Shown one piece after another: positions 58,037 through 64,000 of a stretch of DNA of 64,000 nucleotides (positions are counted from its first letter, which is position 1; every line of letters begins with the position of its first letter). The position numbers and the translations under genes were made by a program. Source of the stretch: Rotaria macrura (lineage: Eukaryota; Rotifera; Eurotatoria; Philodinida; Philodinidae); the NCBI GenBank assembly GCA_900239685.1, contig OENT01000561.1:1-64000 (forward strand). Reading direction: 5' to 3'. The notes below the pieces were generated by a model that was given only the letters and a program-made list of their open reading frames with translations, did no database searches and was not told the origin of the DNA.

Positions 58037-60006
58037 ATGAAAAGCCTGATGGTCACAAGCTGTGATACAATGCTTCTTTACCGAATAGTGTGTTTCATTT
58101 TTTTTATCTTGTCTTTTATTGTTGTGGTTCAAGCCGAAAAGCATTTAAATGCCAATGGACCTTTTGGAAAAGCTCATAAATATCATAATGAACCAAGTCC
58201 ATATGCATGTGATAGAGGAGCAGGTATTTCCTCTCCAATATTTCGTCGACGAACTAAAGCCATACAAGACATACAAGTGTCTAAAACAGTGTACACGAGT
58301 ACTGAACAAATTCAAATAACATGGACACCCATAGCAGCTTCATGTAAAGATGATTTTATCGGTATTTATTACGTTGAAGTTTCTCTTACTGCAGGTAACT
58401 CGTTCAGTATCTTAAGTGATTTGAGAAAACATCAATGATGACGACATTGTTTTAGCTTGTGATTACTTTGATTTTGAATTCATTAAAAACAAACAGAGCA
58501 CTATGACATGGCAAATGATCAACCTTCGTCGTCAATTAGAATTTCGCTATTATTCACGTGATCATACTTGTTCAGGCAATTATTCTCTTATTGCCAAATC
58601 TCCTGTTGTTCAACCACTCAACTACAATGAGCCAACACATGTTCATTTAGCCTACGGTGATCGACTCGATCAAATATTCGTTTCGTACTTAACTAATTCA
58701 TCACAATATGTGCCACAATGTCAATATGGTCTAACACAATCCACGCTAAACTTTCATCAAAATGGAACAACCATAACGTACACAGCATCGGATATGTGCG
58801 AAGGAAAAGCGAATACATGGGGTCCACAATCATTTATTGATCCGGGGTATATGCATACGATTCTCTTGGAAGATCTTCGCCCATCAACAACATATTTTTA
58901 TCGTGTTGGAACTGATGAACATGGATGGTCATCGATCTATTCATTTACAAATCGTCCAGCAAACAACGATGAACCAATAAATATGATCGCCTATGGAGAT
59001 TTAGGTCTCTCGCCTGTTGAACCCGGGGCAAAATCGACTATCGACCGAGTGACAGAACGAGTGACAACAACGAACATAACTTGTTTATTACATATCGGTG
59101 ATATAAGTTATGCTCGAGGTGTCGGTGCTCTGTGGGATGCATTTATGACTCAAATTCAACCAATAGCAGCTCTTACACCCTACATGGTTGGAATCGGCAA
59201 CCATGAATATGATCATGTATTAGGTGGAGATAAAGATCCAAGCGGCGCACCTGGTCCGGGAGGATTTCGACCTCAATGGTACAGTATTTGTTTTTCGTAG
59301 ACAAGAAGATAATAGCATATGCTTCATTTTTTAATCTTTGTGTTCACATTGTTCTCTATCAATTCATTGATTTCATCTGGATGCTCATTTGTTTAACTTT
59401 AGGGGTAATTATGGTTATGATTCCGGTGGTGAATGTGCTGTTCCAATGGTCCGTCGTTTTCATTCACCATCGAATGGCAATAGTCTTTTTTGGTATAGTT
59501 TTGATGTTGGTCCAGTTCACATTATTTATTATTCAACAGAACATGACTTTCGTCATACGTCACCACAATATGCTTGGATCGAACAAGATCTTCGTTCCGT
59601 AGATCGTTCACGTACGCCGTGGATTATCGTTGGTTCTCATCGACCTATGTACGCATCGGAAACTGATGAACCACAAGATTTTATTAAAATAATGTTACAA
59701 TTCTATTTGGAACCATTATTCTATAAGTATCATGTTGATGTAAATCTTTTTGCGCATAAACATTCATATGAACGAACGTGTCCAATGTATCGACAACAAT
59801 GTGTTGCAGATGGTATAACACATGTTTTAATTGGCATGGCAGGACAAGATATAGATGGTGGTGCGTATTCCGGTGCCGAATGGAGTATGTATCATGATCA
59901 GGAATACGGATATAGTCAATTATGGATCAATCGTACATATTTGCATTTTACATACTATCATAACGATAAGGACGCAGTCGTTGATCAATTCATACTGCAG
60001 AAATAG
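58037..60006 (+). CDS. Secreted purple acid phosphatase (metallophosphoesterase)
   Basis: A dinuclear-metal phosphomonoesterase, probably secreted or lysosomal, releasing phosphate from organic esters. Exons are 58037-58394, 58456-59278 and 59403-60006, with introns of 61 and 124 bp; the product is 594 residues. The start at 58037 gives a signal peptide (RIVCFIFFILSFIVVVQA) after a short polar head; ATG 58049 and 58070 are alternatives. An N-terminal beta-domain is followed by a fibronectin-like segment (HVHLAYGD...STTYFYRVG). The metal motifs follow in order: GDLG (Asp about 301), GDISYARG (about 335-338), GNHEYDH (Asn about 368), VGSHRPMY, and FAHKHSYERTCP. In the last, the usual GHxH glycine is Ala, but both His are kept. 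The order and the motifs resemble the large PAPs of plants and many invertebrates. Confidence 0.92.
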
Positions 60007-61807
60007 ATTTTTCTGGCGTGATTATATTGTCTATTTTAATTAATTCTTTTTCTTTTTGATTATTTCACGACGTAAAAATAATATTAATCTTGTAGATAAA
60101 TCATGATAATGGAAAGGGAAAATAAATAAATCGATACATATTTTCTGTACGCGAACAACATCGAAGGTCATATTAGTGCCATACTCTATTGATTTCATAT
60201 TAAATCTATTTCTAATCGAGAGATGAGCCAGAAACAATAGACTTCAATATGGTGCATTTTAGTTCTCCGCAGTATTTATTATTGATCGTTGTAACTAATA
60301 GATTTACGTTTTCATTTGAGTGTTACGAACAATAACTTCATGCTTAAATAAATTCATACTCTAATATAAGAAAGAGGTCATCCATAAAGAGTTGCTACTT
60401 TCAATTCCACTTTCTTGTTTTGTTCAATTTCGATTAAAAACAACTCCTTCTCGACGTTCAGTAAAATTCTTGTACAAGGAAGTACTATAAGTAAACGAGA
60501 AAATTAAAATCCTATTGATTCATTTCGATCATTTTTTATATTCGCGAATGAAAAATTTTAATTAAACACATTAAATCATTCACATCGAATAGTATGAAAA
60601 CATTTTTCTTTTGTTGAAGAATTCATTCATCGGTCATACTTGGTAACACTCTATGGATCGAACTGATTGCGTATCTCGTCAAAGTTACATTGTTATAGAA
60701 TTGAAATAAAAAAATCAAAATGTATTCTGTTCACAACGGGACCGACGGATCCATCATGTTGGATAAACGGCTAGTGCAACCTAGCCCTTCACAAAACATG
60801 TTTCCATTTCCCCCAGCAGAAAAGAGTCGTACTGACTCAAATAGGTTTCAAAAATCGTATTTTGAGCACGAGCAAAACAGCACTGTAGATCTTTTTATCG
60901 GTCTGATTGTATCAACGACATCTACTTCAAAACATTTCCCTCGAAAAAGATTCGACATTGTCATCGAAAAGTGACAACAGTAGTGCATTGAATCTCGAAT
61001 AGGTTTGAAATTTCTTTCGAATCAAACATGATTCCATTGATGCCTTTGTTTTTCATTGACACCAAATCTCAAACCCATTATGTATAGCCAATCTAAACTA
61101 CTTCATATAAATTTTGCAAACTTGAAATTCTCTCCTGTCTTCAGAACTTTATCTTAGACAGTCTCATTTAGATTCGGACAATTTAAGACCGAACTCACAT
61201 TTAAAAACATTGGTATTTGCTAAAATTGAATAGACATATTTGAAATTGAAATGTTTGCATTCAAGTGTATATTACTAATTAGTATAGTTGGATTGAAAAT
61301 TCCTTTCGATTTTACTACCACAATAAAATTAGCATACACAAAAAGTAACATTTTTAGCAATAAAATATTTAAATGATTCAGCTCAACCACTCAGTTTAAA
61401 TATACGTCTCATGGTTATTCGTCTAATGTTCATGAAGTTATTTTGCAATTTTTCAAAGGATCTTTTGTCGTTATTTTATGTGAAACAGCAGAATAAATAG
61501 TACAATGAGAAACTTGAATGTTTTATGAGAAAGCTTGTTTCCCAATGGAAATTATCGATAAAGTCATCATGAACGATCTTGACGAGTATATTGTTTGAAT
61601 TAATATTTTATTACATAATTCAAAGTCGTAGAAATACTCTCGTCATAATTATAAATGATCATATTAGAGTGAGAATCCTTTTTCTTTACGTATTCATTCT
61701 CTCTATACTATTTTAAAACTAAATAATTATTTAACAACACATATGTGACAGAATTAATTTTTCTTTCTACAAAAAAAGAAAACGAACAAGAAAATCATAC
61801 CGTTACG
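60007..61807. other. Intergenic
   Basis: AT-rich. A plus-strand frame at 60720-60974 (84 residues) starts with ATG but shows no domain, so it is not called as a gene. Confidence 0.4.
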
Positions 61808-62461
61808 ATGGTTGAAAAGATTGACAGTACATTAATCAATGACAATCTCCGATATCGTTTTGAATATTTATCAAAATTTCTCAATTTTACAAAGAAAGAT
61901 ATTGAAATGCTTAATTATTTTGGTCAAATAGCTGTTACATCTATTCCGACTGTAGTTGATGCTATTATCCAAAAGTTACGTGATTTTGAAATGATTAAAA
62001 TAAACGTACCCTGTCAGAATTTTTGTCTGACAGATAGCGCCTCGACCAGTGAAAGCGAGCTTCAATTCCAATCCGAACAAATGGCGTTCCGTCGAAATTT
62101 ATTAATTAAATATTTCAAACGAATTTTTCGACAACAGGTTTGGAACGATGCATTTCTTGAATATCTTCATCATGTTGGTCAGATGCACGTCAATATGCGC
62201 GGTTCAAACTCGACTGATCCAGATTATTCTTACATTCATCTTGTTTTTGCTTATATGGAAAATCTTCTTCTTGATATTGTTTTAAGAAATGATCAAATTG
62301 ATAGTACAAGGAAACAATTAATCGTAGCTGCTCTGAACAAATTATGTTGGATTCAAAATGATTTCTTTTCTATCAACGATACTCGACACTCACGAAGCAG
62401 CAGTTTTAATGTTTGTGCGACAACAACAATCGTCAGAACATCGGGCTGTTTTCATAAGTGA
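61808..62461 (+). CDS. Protoglobin / globin-sensor-type haem protein
   Basis: A single-domain globin of the protoglobin/globin-coupled-sensor class, expected to bind haem and O2 or other gases; its role here is unknown. The 217-residue frame starts at ATG 61808 (a GTG lies in frame upstream at 61745). It reads LRYRFEYLSKFLNFTKKDIE then SIPTVVDAIIQKLRDF. The latter half has FRRNLLIKYFKRIF and FLEYLHHVGQMHVN, where His127 fits the proximal haem ligand of the VGxxHV signature, then SYIHLVFAYMENLLLDIVL and NKLCWIQNDFF. An unusual polar insert (CLTDSASTSESE) lies before the fifth helix. The class is bacterial/archaeal, with scattered eukaryotic members including fungi and rotifers, so acquisition by transfer is plausible. 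The last 30 residues (after DFFSIND) are Ser/Thr-rich and may be a read-through past an intron or a frameshift, as another frame (62358-62555) stays open to the right. Confidence 0.8.
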   Translation: MVEKIDSTLINDNLRYRFEYLSKFLNFTKKDIEMLNYFGQIAVTSIPTVVDAIIQKLRDFEMIKINVPCQNFCLTDSASTSESELQFQSEQMAFRRNLLIKYFKRIFRQQVWNDAFLEYLHHVGQMHVNMRGSNSTDPDYSYIHLVFAYMENLLLDIVLRNDQIDSTRKQLIVAALNKLCWIQNDFFSINDTRHSRSSSFNVCATTTIVRTSGCFHK

Positions 62462-63345
62462 CGTCTACGTTTTGAACAATGAGTACAATCAAGTTCGTAC
62501 AGGAACAAGTGAATGTTTTCTTGAATTAAATATGATTTGGGCTGAAATAAAATAACAGCAATTCAAATGTTTTTGTCCTATTCAATACACAGAAATCGGC
62601 GATGAATTTGAATAAAATTCTTATTATTCACAAATTCTGAAGTTCACCTCAGCAGTATTACAATCTCAACATTCAAGCACAAATGAAAATATAAAATGAA
62701 GAAAACCAAACGTTTTCGTTCAAATCTTGATTTCTCGTAACGTTGATTAAGAAATCCTAATAATTACATATTTTGTGATTTAGAATTTTCTCTTTTGATT
62801 TTGGGAGAAAATTCAGATCTATAAATTTCAAAAGAATCGAGGTATAGATCTTGACTCTGATCCAACGACTTTTGCAAAAGCTGCTTGTCAGAATTAATGT
62901 CTTTCCTCTTTAAAAATTTAACATAAAATACTATCAAATATGCACTTATCACATCTGAGATTTCAAAAAAAATCTTTAAAGTAAAGATCCCCAAGGTTTC
63001 TCTTCGCCTTAGCATAGCAATGCTATCAGTCATAACCCATATGTTTCATTCAAGTGTGTAGAATGACAAAGAACTAAATTCTTTAAATTATCTTCGATAA
63101 CTTCTAGTTCTGCCCAATAAACCGAATAATTTCAATAAAATACAAAAGCCAAATCAAGGATAGACAGGTGATCTTCTTCAAAGTAGACATCATCTGGCAT
63201 GTTTGCAGGCACATGACGGAAAATATTCGAATCATTTTTAACTGTATGTAGATTGCTGTACGATTCATAAACGATAGGAATGATGCAATTTTCCAAATCA
63301 GGTTTCAAGATGATGTGTTCGTACTGATTGACGAAGAGAAACATT
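62462..63345 (-). other. Possible minus-strand gene fragments, unrecognised
   Basis: Two open stretches lie in tandem. At 63344-63132, MFLFVNQYEHIILKPDLENC runs to EEDHLSILDLAFVFY. At 63033-62764, MTDSIAMLRRRETLGIF runs to KIKRENSKSQNM with one hydrophobic segment. The 100 bases between read VYWAELEVIEDNLKNLVLCH in another frame. The codon pattern looks protein-like, but no splice sites unite them and no family is recognised. Confidence 0.25.
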
Positions 63346-63689
63346 CAAAAGTTACTGATTATCGAGTGATGTCTAACATTCATAATCACTCTATCATTCT
63401 TTTGTATATAAACTGTCGTTCTCTGGAAGACTGTCGTTCAATTTCACTGTCTGACGTTTAAAAACGCTTCATGGTGCAGCTTCGTTTTTTCCCTGAAATG
63501 TGCAGCTCATATAATCTATAGCATATGGAAATAACTATGAAACTGTTTACTTGCTATCCATTGCAATGGTAAGTTTCAATAACTGATGTTCATTGTTTAC
63601 TTCGAAAATATACACGAGTGAGTTCCACCAAAGTTGATGTTTGAAATATATATGCACTAGTAAATATTTACTTTCCCCATCCTCTCAGT

Positions 63690-64000
63690 TCTTGTTATCA
63701 AATTAGTTCGATACGACAAGAGAAAGTATTCTTCTGTTCGCTTCAAGAATATAAATTGTAAAGAACTCTTAGATGAACTTTGTGCTCATGTTGATATGTT
63801 CAATTTTTATGCTGTTCAACAAATTGATGAAACTTGTGAATATGAAATATAATGCGTTTTGTCTTCCAACATAGATATACAATGTATGAATGAGATCAAT
63901 ACTTTAGTTACAAGCGATGGTACTGTTCACAAGATAGGATTACTGAGGTAAATTATTGAAAAATTTCTTGATGTTTGCGTCAAATCTTTGTCTGATTAGT
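63690..64000 (+). CDS. Unidentified spliced gene, cut by the right edge
   Basis: After a CTCTCAG acceptor near 63690 the frame reads LVIKLVRYDKRKYSSVRFKN, then INCKELLDELCAHVDMFNF and QQIDETCEYEI before a stop. A GTGAAT donor inside the last codons and an AACATAG acceptor near 63873 give an in-phase continuation YIQCMNEINTLVTSDGTVHK and IGLLR, ending at a GTAAAT donor near 63950. The start is not found: an ATG exon ending at a good GTAAGT donor (63524-63569) has the wrong phase. The ubiquitin-like/PB1-like beginning (IKLVRYD) is only a resemblance. Confidence 0.45.

Overview
The window looks like nuclear DNA of a small metazoan, most likely a bdelloid rotifer (Rotaria or Adineta type); this is an inference. 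The DNA is AT-rich, and most introns that can be placed by reading frame are only about 50-70 bp with GT..AG ends. Clearly animal genes (an ARHGAP21/23-type RhoGAP, a neuronal-calcium-sensor-like EF-hand protein, an HMG-box protein, a diphosphoinositol-type Nudix hydrolase) sit next to genes of bacterial type: an intronless phosphonoacetaldehyde hydrolase (phnX) and a protoglobin-type haem protein. That mixture is typical of bdelloids.

The window has two halves. The left half (about 2-36 kb) is gene-poor and rich in transposons. It holds a TPR gene at the left edge, a decayed CENP-B/pogo-like transposase lying as an inverted pair (4.2-7.0 kb), a MAP2K-like kinase pseudogene cut by an insertion, a multi-pass membrane protein (26.7-28.0 kb), the EF-hand gene (28.7-29.8 kb), and many short non-autonomous elements whose ends can be set from terminal inverted repeats (TIRs) and target-site duplications (TSDs). 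Five of these share CCYAGG-like ends and 2-bp duplications of varying sequence. Others carry 4-, 6-, 8- or 9-bp duplications. Several are nested: two CCC-ended elements lie inside a hAT-like element, and a small hAT-like element lies inside a MULE-like one.

The right half (36.7-62.5 kb) is gene-rich and shows almost no such elements. From left to right: Nudix hydrolase (-), the ARHGAP21/23-like gene (-, about 10.4 kb, 18 exons reconstructed with continuous phase), HMG-box gene (+, with a TATA box), phnX (-), a secreted purple acid phosphatase (+) and the protoglobin (+). The right edge cuts an unidentified spliced gene.

There is no operon-like organisation. phnX and the purple acid phosphatase both relate to phosphorus metabolism, phosphonate breakdown and extracellular phosphate release respectively, but they are divergent and 3.1 kb apart, so any functional link is only suggestive. 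No tRNA, rRNA or CRISPR array was recognised.
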